Source: an uncultured Chromatiaceae bacterium | GTDB taxonomy: Bacteria; Pseudomonadota; Gammaproteobacteria; Tenderiales; Tenderiaceae | NCBI GenBank assembly: GCA_945787785.1 | Contig: CALZIO010000008.1 | Span: forward strand, 1 to 64,000 | DNA: 64,000 bases | Direction of reading: 5' to 3' | Shown here: in pieces, positions 38,089 to 48,566 of the stretch | Numbering within the stretch: the stretch's first letter is position 1 | Layout: each line of letters begins with the position of its first letter | The notes under the pieces: generated by a model | The model's input: the letters and a program-made list of their open reading frames with translations, nothing else | Told to the model about the DNA's origin: nothing | Database searches by the model: none | Program-made: the position numbers and the translations under genes

Positions 38089-39462
38089 ATGAACCAGAAA
38101 GTCCGTCGTCTTTTGATTATCCCTGCCATTGCTATCGGTGTGGTTGTTTTTATGCTTATGACCAAAGGCAAGAGTGAGGCGCCGCGTGAAGAACAGGGTG
38201 AGCTTGCTACGCCAGTGCGCTTTGTCACGGTGCAGGCGCAGGATGTAGTGCCGCAAGCTATAGGCAATGGCAATGTGATGCCGGCCCGGGTTTGGTCAGC
38301 TGTTAGTCAGGTGCAGGGGCGCGTTATTGAATTGCCGCCGCGCTATCGCAAGGGCATGATTATCCGTCAGGGTGATCGTCTACTGCGCATTGATGATAGC
38401 GATTACCAGCTGGATCTGGCCCAGGCTAAGGCATCAATCCTGGCGATTCAGGCCCAAATCAAACAGCTGGATGCACGCAAACGTAACCTGAATAATTCCA
38501 TAAAAATAGAACAGGAGTCGCTGGAATCCGCTGAGAAGGAATTGGAGCGTCTCAACAAGCTGATCAAACAGGGCACCGTCTCAGTAAGTTCTTTAGAGTC
38601 GCAGCGGCGTGCTTATCTGGCACAAAAACAGCAGCTGCAAAATCTTACTAACAGTCTTACATTGCTGCCCTCTGATCGTGAAGTGTTAAATGCGCAGCTG
38701 GCACAACAGCAAGCACAGCTGGATCTGGCCCAACTCAATCTTCAGCGCACCGAGATTGTCGCGCCGTTTAACGCCCGCCTTGCGGAATTAAATGTAGAGC
38801 AGGATCAGTATATTCGTGTCGGTGAAGTGATAGCGGTGCTGGATGATATGGATCAGGCCGAAGTGGAGGCGCAATTTCCACTGGATCATTTTTCCCAACT
38901 TGTTCAACCGCTCGATATCAAGGCGATGATGGCAGAGAGTGAAACGCCGGGGCCACATTTGCTTGATATTGCCGCCATGGTAAGGGTACAACGCAATCGC
39001 CAGGTCAATGAGTGGCCGGCCCAGTTTGTGCGTACCGATGCCGGCATAGATGCCCAGACGCGCACTGTTGGTGCGGTGGTGAAAGTTGATGATCCTTACA
39101 CCGGTGCCATGCCGCCACTGCGACCACCGTTGGTTAAGGGCACTTATGTCAGTGTCGTGCTGGAAGGCCAGCCCAAGGCCGATCAGATTGCCATTCCGCG
39201 CCAGGCCCTGCATGGCAATGTGGTCTACGTGATCAGTGGTGAGAATCGTCTGGAGCGGCGCCAGGTTGAGGTGGGATTACGTCAGCCTGGATTTGTGACT
39301 CTGACCGCTGGTCTTAAGTCACAAGAGCGCATTATTGTTTCGGATTTGATCCCAGCGGTGGATGGGATGTTGCTGGCACCGGTTGAGGATGAGGGTACCA
39401 GCGTTGCGTTGAACATGGCTGTGCTTGGCAGTCTGGGTCGCTTAAACCGCACCGGGGAGTAG
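38089..39462 (+). CDS. RND efflux periplasmic adaptor (membrane fusion protein)
   Basis: Lipoyl/hairpin architecture, LNLQRTEIVAPFNARLAELNVEQDQYIRVGEVIAVL; followed by RND permease. Confidence 0.9.
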   Translation: MNQKVRRLLIIPAIAIGVVVFMLMTKGKSEAPREEQGELATPVRFVTVQAQDVVPQAIGNGNVMPARVWSAVSQVQGRVIELPPRYRKGMIIRQGDRLLRIDDSDYQLDLAQAKASILAIQAQIKQLDARKRNLNNSIKIEQESLESAEKELERLNKLIKQGTVSVSSLESQRRAYLAQKQQLQNLTNSLTLLPSDREVLNAQLAQQQAQLDLAQLNLQRTEIVAPFNARLAELNVEQDQYIRVGEVIAVLDDMDQAEVEAQFPLDHFSQLVQPLDIKAMMAESETPGPHLLDIAAMVRVQRNRQVNEWPAQFVRTDAGIDAQTRTVGAVVKVDDPYTGAMPPLRPPLVKGTYVSVVLEGQPKADQIAIPRQALHGNVVYVISGENRLERRQVEVGLRQPGFVTLTAGLKSQERIIVSDLIPAVDGMLLAPVEDEGTSVALNMAVLGSLGRLNRTGE

Positions 39463-39466
39463 ACCC

Positions 39467-42400
39467 ATGATCCGTTATTTCGCCGCGCATCCGACAGCTG
39501 CCAATCTGTTGCTGATAATCATTGTGGTGATGGGGTTGCTGTCCTTGCCCAATATGAAGCGCGAAACCTTTCCGGAATTCACCACGGGTCTGGTGCAGGT
39601 TACTGTGCCTTATCCCGGCGCCACGGCCGAGGACGTTGAAACCGGGATCTGCCGCATACTCGAAGATGCCCTCGACACTGTCAGTAATATTGATGAACTG
39701 CGTTGTGAAGCACGGGAAGGGGTGGCTATTGCTGCGGTCGAAATTCAGGAAGGTGCCGATATGCAGATCTTTCTTGATGACATCAAGACTGCGGTTGACG
39801 CCATCACCACCTTTCCAGAGCTGGCTGAAACCGTGGTGGTGCAAGAGCTTAACCGTACCGATCAGGTCATCTCCATTGCCGTGACCGGCCCGATGGCCCC
39901 AGCGCATTTGAAGCAGTATTGCGAAAACCTGAAAAGCCGTTTACTGGCGCGTGGTGATATTCCACAGATAAGCATCGGTGGCTTTTCCGAGCATCAGATT
40001 CGTATAGAACTCAAGGCCGATACCTTGCGCCAATATGGTCTGTCGGCCTCGGCCATTGCCGATACCATTCGGCGCCAGAGTTTCGATCAACCCCTGGGTG
40101 AGATCAGTGGCAACGAGCGTGAACTGTTGTTGCGTTTTGCTGAGCAGCGTCGTTCACCGCGTGAGTTTGAAGACCTCACTGTCATTGCCAGTGATAGCGG
40201 CGCCGTGTTGCGCCTGGGTGACATTGCCACCATTACAGATACCTTCGCAGATATAGAGAATCAGGTGATCTTCAATGGCGAGCGTGCCTGTTTATTGAAT
40301 GTCACCAAAAATCGTAGTGAAGATACGCTGACTGTATTCGATGCAGTTGAAACTGCGCTTCAAGATGAAAAAAGCATTACCCCCCCGACCGTGTCACTCT
40401 ATTTAACTCAGGATATGGCCTCACTGGTACGCGACCGTTTGACCATGATTATCAAAAACGGTTGGCAGGGTTTGATACTGGTGGGTTTAACGTTGTGGTT
40501 GTTTTTTGGTACCCGCTTTGCTTTTTGGGTTGCATTGGGTTTGCCGGTCTCATTTTTGGGTGGTTTCTTTTTCATGGATATGATGGGGCAGTCCATCAAC
40601 ATGATTTCACTGGTGGCGTTGTTGGTGGCGCTGGGCTTGCTGATGGATGATGCGATTGTGTTGGCAGAGAACATCGCCAGTCATCGCGCTCAGGGTAAGT
40701 CCAGTCTGCGGGCGGCGGTTGATGGAGCTAGCCAAGTAGCGCCGGGGGTGATCTCCTCTTTTCTCACGACGCTGACCGTGTTTGTGCCGCTGGCCTTTCT
40801 TAGCGGTCAGATTGGCTCGGTGTTAAAGGTAATTCCGATTGTTTTGATCTCAGTATTGGTAGTCTCGTTGATCGAGGCGTTTCTGATCCTGCCCAGCCAT
40901 TTGCATCATTCACTGGCGCATCATGACCCCGGTTCCAACCGTTTTCGTCAGCGCTTTGAAGCGGGTTTGGCACATGTGCGTGAAAACTGGGCCGGCCGCC
41001 TGGTTGATCTGGCCATTGAGTGGCGTTATCTCACGGTGGGCTTAGTCATCGCCCTTTTCCTGGTCAGCCTGGGTTTGGCCAGCAGCGGCATACTGAAGTT
41101 TCAGGGTTTTCCCGAAGTGGATGGCGATCAGATTGATGCGCGTGTGTTACTGCCGCAGGGGACGCCGTTTAATAAAACCCGACAGGTGGTGGCCGAGCTG
41201 CAACGCGCCATCGAACAGGTCAATCAGGAATTCAAGCCGCGTCAGCCGGAGCAGCAGGATCTGGTGCAAAACGTGATTGTTAAATATGGAGTGAACAGCG
41301 ATGCCCATGAAAGTGGGCCACACCTGGCCACCGTTAGCATTGACCTGCTGGGTGCCGAAATCCGAGATGCCCGCATTAGCGAAATATTGAACCGTTGGCG
41401 AGAACTGAGTGAGCTGCCACCCGATGTTATCAATGTCAGCTTTAAGGAGCCGGGGTTTGGCCCCGGTGGTCAGCCAATCGATATTCGTTTGCAAGGCGGT
41501 GACCTGCTAGAGATGAAAGTTGCCTCCATAGAAATTCAGCAATGGTTGTCCGGATATCGAGGTGTGAGTGATCTTTATGATGACTTGCGTCCGGGTAAAC
41601 CGGAGTTACGCCTGCGCCTGAAAGAGGGAGCGCTTAATCTTGGTCTGGATGCCTCCAGCATTGCCAGCCAACTACGTGCTGCCTTTTTTGGCACTACCGC
41701 CGCTGAGATCCAGGTTGGGATTGAATCCTACGAAATCGATGTGCGTGTTGACTTGAGTGACCGTGATCAGATCATTGATCTGGAACGTTTTACGGTGCGC
41801 ACCGCCAATGGCGACGATGTGCCGCTCAGCAGCGTGGCCGAAATAGAACAGGTGCGTGGTTATTCACGTATTCAACATGTGGATGGTCAGCGCACCATAA
41901 CTATTCAGGGCAATCTGGATACCGAACAGAATAATGTCACGGAAATTCTGGCTGACCTGCAGGCCAGCTTTATTCCACAATTGCAGCAGCAATATCCAAA
42001 TATTAAGGTGGTTTTTGAAGGTGAGACCCAGGAAAATCAGAAGACCGCCATCTCCATGTTGCGGGCGGTGGCCATCGGCTTGATTGGCATATTTGTGGTG
42101 CTCAGCTTCCAGTTCAAAAATTATCGCGAACCATTTCTGGTGATGACTATCATTCCCATGGCCTTGATTGGTGTCTTCTGGGGCCATTTCATCATGGGTC
42201 TGACGCTTTCCATGCCCAGCATCCTCGGGATGATTTCCCTCGCCGGTATTGCGGTGAATGATTCCATCCTGTTGGTCACCTTTATCAAAGAGCATCGTAA
42301 GCAAGGCATGGGTCCGCTTGAAGCTGCGCGTCAGGCCTGCCGAGCGCGGTTTCGGGCGGTGCTGCTGACCTCGGCTACCACGGTTGCCGGCCTGATTCCA

Positions 42401-42598
42401 ATTCTGTCCGAAACCAGCCTGCAGGCACAGGTGTTGATACCCCTGGTGGCCAGTATCGCCTTTGGTTTAGTTGCGACCACGGTCATGGTATTGTTTCTCA
42501 TCCCTGTGCTATATGTGATCTTTAATGACTGGGGCTGGACGCGCGAGGTGGATGAGGATGTTGAGCTGACACCAGAAGAGTCAGGTGTTCAGACTTAA
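39467..42598 (+). CDS. RND (AcrB/MMPL-type) efflux transporter permease
   Basis: 1043 aa; MIRYFAAHPTAANLLLIIIVVMG, VALGLLMDDAIVLAENI, MISLAGIAVNDSILLVTFIKE. Confidence 0.93.
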   Translation: MIRYFAAHPTAANLLLIIIVVMGLLSLPNMKRETFPEFTTGLVQVTVPYPGATAEDVETGICRILEDALDTVSNIDELRCEAREGVAIAAVEIQEGADMQIFLDDIKTAVDAITTFPELAETVVVQELNRTDQVISIAVTGPMAPAHLKQYCENLKSRLLARGDIPQISIGGFSEHQIRIELKADTLRQYGLSASAIADTIRRQSFDQPLGEISGNERELLLRFAEQRRSPREFEDLTVIASDSGAVLRLGDIATITDTFADIENQVIFNGERACLLNVTKNRSEDTLTVFDAVETALQDEKSITPPTVSLYLTQDMASLVRDRLTMIIKNGWQGLILVGLTLWLFFGTRFAFWVALGLPVSFLGGFFFMDMMGQSINMISLVALLVALGLLMDDAIVLAENIASHRAQGKSSLRAAVDGASQVAPGVISSFLTTLTVFVPLAFLSGQIGSVLKVIPIVLISVLVVSLIEAFLILPSHLHHSLAHHDPGSNRFRQRFEAGLAHVRENWAGRLVDLAIEWRYLTVGLVIALFLVSLGLASSGILKFQGFPEVDGDQIDARVLLPQGTPFNKTRQVVAELQRAIEQVNQEFKPRQPEQQDLVQNVIVKYGVNSDAHESGPHLATVSIDLLGAEIRDARISEILNRWRELSELPPDVINVSFKEPGFGPGGQPIDIRLQGGDLLEMKVASIEIQQWLSGYRGVSDLYDDLRPGKPELRLRLKEGALNLGLDASSIASQLRAAFFGTTAAEIQVGIESYEIDVRVDLSDRDQIIDLERFTVRTANGDDVPLSSVAEIEQVRGYSRIQHVDGQRTITIQGNLDTEQNNVTEILADLQASFIPQLQQQYPNIKVVFEGETQENQKTAISMLRAVAIGLIGIFVVLSFQFKNYREPFLVMTIIPMALIGVFWGHFIMGLTLSMPSILGMISLAGIAVNDSILLVTFIKEHRKQGMGPLEAARQACRARFRAVLLTSATTVAGLIPILSETSLQAQVLIPLVASIAFGLVATTVMVLFLIPVLYVIFNDWGWTREVDEDVELTPEESGVQT

Positions 42599-42703
42599 TT
42601 GCGTCGGCCATGCGTTTACAACCGTTGTTGTGTGAGGAAGGGAGTTCCTCTTTGTCGGCAGAATAAGACATAATATGCAGAATAATTTGAACAGGAGTAA
42701 ACA

Positions 42704-43570
42704 ATGACAATACTAGTAATGGGCGCAACAGGCAGCGTAGGAAAAGAAGTGTTAGCTGGCCTGGTCGCAAAAGGCGTCAAGGCCCGCGGTATGACGCGCT
42801 ACTCCGCCAAGATCAAAGACTTTCCAAGTGGTGCCGAAGGCAGTGTCGGTGATTTGGTTGCCATGGGCAGTCTCGGCAAGCCGCTTAACGGGGTTGAGCA
42901 GGTGTTCATGGTGACGCCGCTGAGTCAGAACGAGATTCAGGCGGGACGAAATGCCATCACTGCTGCCAAGATGGCAGGTGTAAAAAAGATTGTTTATTTG
43001 TCTGAGCCGTTGCCTGCCGGGTCGGAAGCGATCCCCCATTTCAGAAACAAGGGTTTGATTGAGAAGGCGCTGAAAGATAGTGGTATCACCTATACCATTT
43101 TGCGCCCCAACAATTTTTTCCAGAACGATCTGTGGGGCCAGGCTGCCATCATGTCTTATGGTACCTATCCGCAACCCCTGGGTAATGTTGGGCTAAACCG
43201 GGTCGATTCGCGTGATGTGGCCGACGCCGCTATCAATGCGCTTCTCAACGAAGGATTTGAAAATCAGGAATTCGCCATCAATGGTACAGATGTCTTGACC
43301 GGCGACGGCATTGCCGCGATGTTTTCTAACCAGCTCAATAAAGAGATCCGTTATGGTGGTGATGATCTGGACGCCTGGGCCAAGCAGTCCCAGCACATGA
43401 TGCCAGCCTGGATGGTGGAAGACTTCAAAGTGATGTACGCCTATTTTCAAGAGCATGGACTTAAGGCGTCTCAGGAAGATCTGGGTAAACAACTGGCCAT
43501 TATCGGTCATGATCCGCGTAAATTTTCTGATTTTGTTGCTGAGCTGGCGCATGCGTGGTCACATAGTTAA
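42704..43570 (+). CDS. NmrA/QOR2-like atypical SDR, NAD(P)-binding
   Basis: TILVMGATGSVGKEVLAGL; NAITAAKMAGVKKIVYLS; TILRPNNFFQN. Confidence 0.85.
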   Translation: MTILVMGATGSVGKEVLAGLVAKGVKARGMTRYSAKIKDFPSGAEGSVGDLVAMGSLGKPLNGVEQVFMVTPLSQNEIQAGRNAITAAKMAGVKKIVYLSEPLPAGSEAIPHFRNKGLIEKALKDSGITYTILRPNNFFQNDLWGQAAIMSYGTYPQPLGNVGLNRVDSRDVADAAINALLNEGFENQEFAINGTDVLTGDGIAAMFSNQLNKEIRYGGDDLDAWAKQSQHMMPAWMVEDFKVMYAYFQEHGLKASQEDLGKQLAIIGHDPRKFSDFVAELAHAWSHS

Positions 43571-43594
43571 TTTGAATTTTCTCTCGGGTGCACA

Positions 43595-43954
43595 GTGAGC
43601 GATAAGCTGGACCAAATTGTTGCTGAGGCACAACGTGGGCGTGCCAAGCGCGAACAGGGCTATCGTGAACGTGCTTTGAAAATGTATCCCTGGGTCTGTG
43701 GCCGATGCACGCGTGAGTTTAACCGGCAAAATCTGCAAGAGCTTACTGTTCACCATCGCGACCATGATCATGATAACAATCCAGAGGATGGCAGTAACTG
43801 GGAACTGTTATGTGTCTATTGTCACGACAACGAGCACTCCCGTTTACTGGATGGCGAGGGGCGCGCTGGTAATGGCGCCAATCAAGGAGAATCCTCCGTT
43901 GCTACGCATCGGCCTTTCGGTGATTTAGCGGCGTTACTGGACAAGAAGAAATAG
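43595..43954 (+). CDS. YajD-family HNH endonuclease
   Basis: CGRCTREF...LTVHHRDHDHDNNPEDGSNWELLCVYCHDNEHSR; GTG start. Confidence 0.85.
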   Translation: MSDKLDQIVAEAQRGRAKREQGYRERALKMYPWVCGRCTREFNRQNLQELTVHHRDHDHDNNPEDGSNWELLCVYCHDNEHSRLLDGEGRAGNGANQGESSVATHRPFGDLAALLDKKK

Positions 43955-44031
43955 GAGGCGGTTACTTCAGCGCAATTTAGCCAAAGAAGGTTTATAATAA
44001 GCTAAGCTGCATATCATTTTGATACCTAGTT

Positions 44032-44388
44032 ATGCCTGATATACCCTTAATAGATAAAATTAAAGCCAGTCCCGAATCCATCAGCTTTGATGAAATCATC
44101 AGCTTCATCGCCGAGCATTACCAGTACACACCGGTCAGATTTAGCAATGGCGCAGGCGAAAACCTTGTTATTAATGAAGCTGGATCAAATGAAGGCTCCT
44201 GCAAGATTTTTTCCTTTGCTCGGTTAAATGAGCTTTCCAGGGATGAAACACTGGCCTGTTTTGGTAAGTATTACCGTGAAGATGTACTTCTGAATCCTAA
44301 GGGGCATGATCATGCCAATATTCGTAGTTTTGTTAAACATGGTTGGAGTAGGGTTCAGTTTGATGCTGAAGCCCTTATTGCTAAATAG
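44032..44388 (+). CDS. HopJ-family protein
   Basis: ISFDEIISFIAEHYQYTPVRFSNG...NEGSCKIFSFARLNELSRDETLACFGKYYREDVL. Confidence 0.8.
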   Translation: MPDIPLIDKIKASPESISFDEIISFIAEHYQYTPVRFSNGAGENLVINEAGSNEGSCKIFSFARLNELSRDETLACFGKYYREDVLLNPKGHDHANIRSFVKHGWSRVQFDAEALIAK

Positions 44389-44431
44389 ATGTGTTCGAAC
44401 CACCTACAAGCCTTATTGAGTTTGTCGTGAA

Positions 44432-44707
44432 ATGAAAGCCCCGGTTGATAAATTGCTCGATAAACATCAGGCGCTGGTGCACTCAGACATGAAAAAAGTC
44501 ATGTCACATGTGCAGCGTCGTGATGGCGAATGGATTATCAATACCGTAATGATCGAAGGCTGCGCCACACCTTTTAGATATAAACGTAAGAAAGAGTATA
44601 AATGTTTGAAAGGTCAGAGTGTAAATTTGACCTATTACCCAACCACTGAGACAGTGGCGGGTATTGAGTTGGAAGTAATGAAGGTAGTGCGGATAAAGGT
44701 TTCGTGA
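44432..44707 (+). CDS. Small conserved hypothetical protein
   Basis: 91-aa ORF, compact basic fold, RYKRKKEYKCLKGQSVNLTYYP. Confidence 0.5.
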   Translation: MKAPVDKLLDKHQALVHSDMKKVMSHVQRRDGEWIINTVMIEGCATPFRYKRKKEYKCLKGQSVNLTYYPTTETVAGIELEVMKVVRIKVS

Positions 44708-44774
44708 CGAAGCTATTTGGCCATTACCTGGCCATGTACCTTTTCAATGTTGTTATTTCTACATGGGGCTAGTT

Positions 44775-46355
44775 TCAGGCCTCAATACAAAGTTTGTTGA
44801 GGCGATAGTGTAACTGCCTGGCTGTCATACCCAAAGTGCGGGCAGCGAGAGTTTTGTTGCCTCTGGCTTTGCCTAATGCATTGATAATGATATCTCTTTC
44901 ATCTGGATTTACTTTACTGTAAGGGCGAGACATAAAATCAAGCGGTGATGTCAGGGCAGGTCGTTCTTCTGGAGCAGCAGCACGATTTGGTTTTGCGTTT
45001 TCAATGGCTACGCCTGATTCCTCACTCAACACGGATTTAACGTCATAAGCCGTGACCAGGTCTGCATCACTCATGATGACAAGCCGTTCAATGACATTTT
45101 CAAGCTGGCGGACATTACCCGGCCATTCATATTGTTTTAATTGTGCTAGTGCAGCATCGTTTAACATCATATTGCGTCGATGCAATTGATTGCAGCGATT
45201 AAGAAAATAGAGTGCCAGCAGCTCGATATCGTCTTTGCGTTCACGCAGGGGTGGCAAGCTGATACGGATCACATTCAGACGATAGAATAAATCGAGTCGA
45301 AAACTGCCGCTGTTGACGGATTCTTCCAGGCGTTTGTTTGTGGCGGTGATAATTCGCACATCGACGGCGATTTCATGGTTGCTGCCGATTCGTTGAACGG
45401 TTCTTTCTTGTAATACACGTAATAATTTGGCCTGGAGGTTGATAGGCATATCACCAATCTCATCAAGAAACAGCGTTCCACCTGAGGCTATTTCAAATTT
45501 TCCTGCCCGATTAGTTGTTGCGCCCGTGAAAGCTCCTTTTTCGTGGCCAAACAGCTCGCTTTCAAGCAGAGATTCCGGGATGGCCGCACAATTAATGCAA
45601 ACAAACGGTTTGTCGCGGCGTTCGCTGGCCAAATGGATCATGCGAGCAAAGCGTTCCTTGCCAGAGCCCGATTCTCCTACCAGCATAACCGTTGCTTGCG
45701 ACACAGCGGCCTTGCGCGCTTGCTCAATCGAACTGCGTAAGTTCGCACTTTTACCGATAATTCCATGCACGGCATTGTCTTCATGCTTTCTTGATTTGAG
45801 AGCCTTGTTTTCTTCCTTAAGACAGGTAATCAAATCATGGATGTGAAGCGCCTGGCCTATCAATGACGCCATGATCTGAATGATATAGATGTCGCTATCA
45901 AAGTCGCTGAGAAAGGTGTTTAGGCGATAGACAGCCAGGACACCAACCGGTGTGTCATCACGCATTATCGGCACCGCCAGATAAGCGATGGTTGAGCCCT
46001 GTTCAGTTTTTATATTAGATACATGGGCAACATATGAGGGTTCTTTGCTGACGTCGGGTATCAATGCGATTTCACCCGTCTCCATCACCCGTCCGGTAAT
46101 TCCTTCACCGATACTGTAGTGACCGCGTTCTATTTCTGCTTGACTGAGGTCATGGCTATAACGAATACGCAGCAATCCACTATTCGGGTCAGATAACACG
46201 ACACGCCCCCGGGTCAAACCAAGCTTGGTCGACAAAAGCTCTAGAATTGCATCTATAGATGAGCCTGGATTTAAGCTGCCACCAACAAGCCTGGATGCCT
46301 CCTGTATGACCTCTACCACCTGGGGTGTAACAGCAGGACAGTGATTTTGTTTCAC
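44775..46355 (-). CDS. Sigma54-dependent activator, GAF-AAA+-Fis HTH (NifA/NorR-like)
   Basis: GAF N-terminus; [37 protein letters not shown]-terminal [30 protein letters not shown]. Confidence 0.9.
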   Translation of the reverse strand: MKQNHCPAVTPQVVEVIQEASRLVGGSLNPGSSIDAILELLSTKLGLTRGRVVLSDPNSGLLRIRYSHDLSQAEIERGHYSIGEGITGRVMETGEIALIPDVSKEPSYVAHVSNIKTEQGSTIAYLAVPIMRDDTPVGVLAVYRLNTFLSDFDSDIYIIQIMASLIGQALHIHDLITCLKEENKALKSRKHEDNAVHGIIGKSANLRSSIEQARKAAVSQATVMLVGESGSGKERFARMIHLASERRDKPFVCINCAAIPESLLESELFGHEKGAFTGATTNRAGKFEIASGGTLFLDEIGDMPINLQAKLLRVLQERTVQRIGSNHEIAVDVRIITATNKRLEESVNSGSFRLDLFYRLNVIRISLPPLRERKDDIELLALYFLNRCNQLHRRNMMLNDAALAQLKQYEWPGNVRQLENVIERLVIMSDADLVTAYDVKSVLSEESGVAIENAKPNRAAAPEERPALTSPLDFMSRPYSKVNPDERDIIINALGKARGNKTLAARTLGMTARQLHYRLNKLCIEA

Positions 46356-46625
46356 AATAAGCTTCCCTATTTATTGACTCATATTAATTTACTGGTCGGA
46401 TAAAACCCTGAGTGTATGGCAGCCTGTTTGCTGATTAGTTGCATCAAGTTATTGATTTAGCGCTTAAATACAGGCTGACAAAGCAAGGTATATAGCGTTC
46501 TAGGTGATGTATCGGTCTTATCCGGGTGTTATTTAGAACTTTTTTGTATGAGTCGTTAGCGGGGAGGGAGGGGTAAGTGAAGATGGTGCAATTGTTTATC
46601 TTGCACCTGGCGCTGTCATTTAAAT

Positions 46626-46686
46626 AATAGAACCCCGAAGGTCTAAATACTTCTTTGGGGAGGAGGGGGATTAACCTCCGGGGTTC
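46626..46686 (-). terminator. Stem-loop between the DUF2892 gene and the sigma54 activator gene
   Basis: GAACCCCGAAGGT ... ACCTCCGGGGTTC inverted repeat (one mismatch, wobble-compatible). Confidence 0.5.
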
Positions 46687-46703
46687 AACGAGACTGCTCC
46701 AGC

Positions 46704-46943
46704 TTATGCTGTGGCGTGGCTTAATGTTGGTTGCTTAGCTGATTTGTTTGACGCCAGTTTTTGTAAATATGCATATATAGGGTCCCAGGCCATGATAGCT
46801 GTCATGATTGGATAGATCGAAAGCAGGCTGACCCAGGTAGAATTAAAGTTAGGACTGAAGATCATCGCAATCAGAATCGCGCCCAATACGAAACGGGCTA
46901 GTCGATCAGCGGTGCCAATGTTATCAAAATGTGTGTGCATCAT
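46704..46943 (-). CDS. DUF2892 (YgaP-like) small inner-membrane protein
   Basis: DNIGTADRLARFVLGAILIAMIFSPN...LLSIYPIMTAIMAWDPIYAYL. Confidence 0.82.
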   Translation of the reverse strand: MMHTHFDNIGTADRLARFVLGAILIAMIFSPNFNSTWVSLLSIYPIMTAIMAWDPIYAYLQKLASNKSAKQPTLSHATA

Positions 46944-47011
46944 AATGTTACTTCCTTTTGCTCTTTAGGGTTGGGGTAAGCGCGGTTACAATCCGTCCGC
47001 AGTATTGCTAT

Positions 47012-47027
47012 TGCAGCTGCTGTGCCA
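47012..47027 (-). promoter_or_regulatory. Sigma54 -24/-12 promoter
   Basis: Reverse strand TGGCACAGCAGCTGCA: GG-N10-GC spacing, matches TGGCAC-N5-TTGCA except one base; about 70 bp upstream of the DUF2892 start. Confidence 0.75.
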
Positions 47028-47117
47028 AGTTGGTCGAAAGCAATTGAAATGTAATTTTTACAATGAGTTATGGTGGGGTTGGCGGTGTGTGCAAAGTTGG
47101 GAAATAGCACCGCATTG

Positions 47118-47143
47118 TATGAACAATGTCGACATTGTTCATA
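47118..47143. promoter_or_regulatory. 26-bp perfect palindrome, candidate enhancer for a sigma54 activator
   Basis: TATGAACAATGTCGACATTGTTCATA, plus further ATTGTTA/ATTGTTC half-sites at 47143-47149 and 47154-47160; about 90 bp upstream of the -24 element. Confidence 0.7.
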
Positions 47144-47357
47144 TTGTTAATGGATTGTTCAGAGTTAAGACTGGCTAGCGATTTAAAATATCTATTGATG
47201 CGCCAACGCATCTTCGCTTTAGGTATGAAACGGCTTTGCTGAAGCTGACTGCTATGCGGCTTTAACAAATTGAATGGCCTATTTGGAACTAAAATATACC
47301 AGCGTAGATTTTTCCATAATAAGTTTGATTCCGCGTGGGCCCCAGTTGATAAGGGGT

Positions 47358-47380
47358 AAGGCCGACGAAGAGCCGGCCTT
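47358..47380. terminator. GC-rich hairpin downstream of bcp
   Basis: AAGGCCG ... CGGCCTT stem. Confidence 0.55.
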
Positions 47381-47393
47381 TTGTCTTGCTTGC

Positions 47394-47876
47394 TTACATT
47401 GATCTGATTTTCTCTAACACAGCCTGTGCATGGCCATCTGGTGTTACACCATATTCAACATCAACCAGCTTGCCGGCTTTATCGATGATGAAGGTGGAGC
47501 GCACAATCCCCATTTTTTTGATTCCGTTTTTCTCCTTTTCCTGCCACACATCATAACTTTCGCACAGGTCACCTTCGGTGTCGGCAATCAAGTCGATCTG
47601 CAAATTGAATTTGTCGATGAATTGTTGGTGGCTATCGCATGAGTCTTTGCTTACACCAATCACGACCGTGTCATGTTGAGCGAATTCATTAATCAAGGCG
47701 CTGAACTGATTGGCTTCAATGGTGCAACCAGGGGTATCGTCCTTGGGATAAAAATAAAGCACCACTTGTTTGGCGTTTTTGTAGCTCTCAAGGCTAATCG
47801 TATCACCGGCCTGGTTTGGTAGCTTGAATGGCGGTGCGGGTTGTTGTTTTTCTAGCATGTTATTGGCTCGCTGCAA
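47394..47876 (-). CDS. bcp: Thioredoxin-dependent thiol peroxidase Bcp
   Basis: VVLYFYPKDDTPGCTIEANQFSALINEF; GVSKDSCDSHQQFIDKF. Confidence 0.9.
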   Translation of the reverse strand: MQRANNMLEKQQPAPPFKLPNQAGDTISLESYKNAKQVVLYFYPKDDTPGCTIEANQFSALINEFAQHDTVVIGVSKDSCDSHQQFIDKFNLQIDLIADTEGDLCESYDVWQEKEKNGIKKMGIVRSTFIIDKAGKLVDVEYGVTPDGHAQAVLEKIRSM

Positions 47877-47959
47877 TGATTAAACCTGAATCATTACCCA
47901 TAAGGTATTGTAATGGCAACCTTGGTAGAAATGATGGAATTGTTCGTTATTACAGCAAG

Positions 47960-48409
47960 TCAGGGCGATATGTATTTGACCCGGCTTGAGGCTTTGCTGA
48001 TTTCAATAATTCGAAGTGTGGTGAAAACCATCCCGAATATTCCCGCCACCGAAGCAAAGGCCAATCCAGATGCAATGGCAGGGTTTCCCCAGGAGATGTA
48101 ATTAATCGCCTGAGCACCGCCAGCAATTGCTGTAAAGCCACTTAGCCCTAGGGCGAGAGCGTAATTTGTTAGGTCAACCTGAGTTATTTTGTTTTTGCTC
48201 AGATTATTGATTGCGAAAACATGTACAAGACCATTGTCAATTGGTTTGCCTGCGATCTGTATGTCATCCCCATTATTTACTTTGTCTGCCAAGTCGCGAT
48301 TTAGCAGGATCTTTATAGTATCCAGCTCACATTCGACAGCACCTTGGGGCTTTTCGACGGGTGTGATATTGCTGGCTTGTCCTCGCTTGATCTGCATCTC
48401 GGTCTCCAT
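47960..48409 (-). CDS. Hypothetical membrane protein
   Basis: 149-aa ORF with hydrophobic pair YALALGLSGFTAIAGGA and PAIASGLAFASVAGIFGMVFTTL. Confidence 0.5.
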   Translation of the reverse strand: METEMQIKRGQASNITPVEKPQGAVECELDTIKILLNRDLADKVNNGDDIQIAGKPIDNGLVHVFAINNLSKNKITQVDLTNYALALGLSGFTAIAGGAQAINYISWGNPAIASGLAFASVAGIFGMVFTTLRIIEISKASSRVKYISP

Positions 48410-48566
48410 TTATGTGTGATCTTCAGTCACGTAGTTTATGGCGCTAAGACACGTCATAATTTGGGGTGGATTAATTTATGGGTTTGTATGCAGCTTTTTT
48501 TGTTGTAAGCAGTGCAAAACACTTCACATCTGAATGTTACTGATAATGGCGAAGTAGATCTAGTTT

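Noticed and set aside
44032-44388. Type III secretion effector (HopJ)
   Set aside because: HopJ-family proteins are widespread in bacteria without T3SS and no T3SS genes are visible.
44775-46355. Nitrogen fixation regulator (true NifA)
   Set aside because: GAF-AAA-Fis layout fits several activators and no nif genes are in the window.
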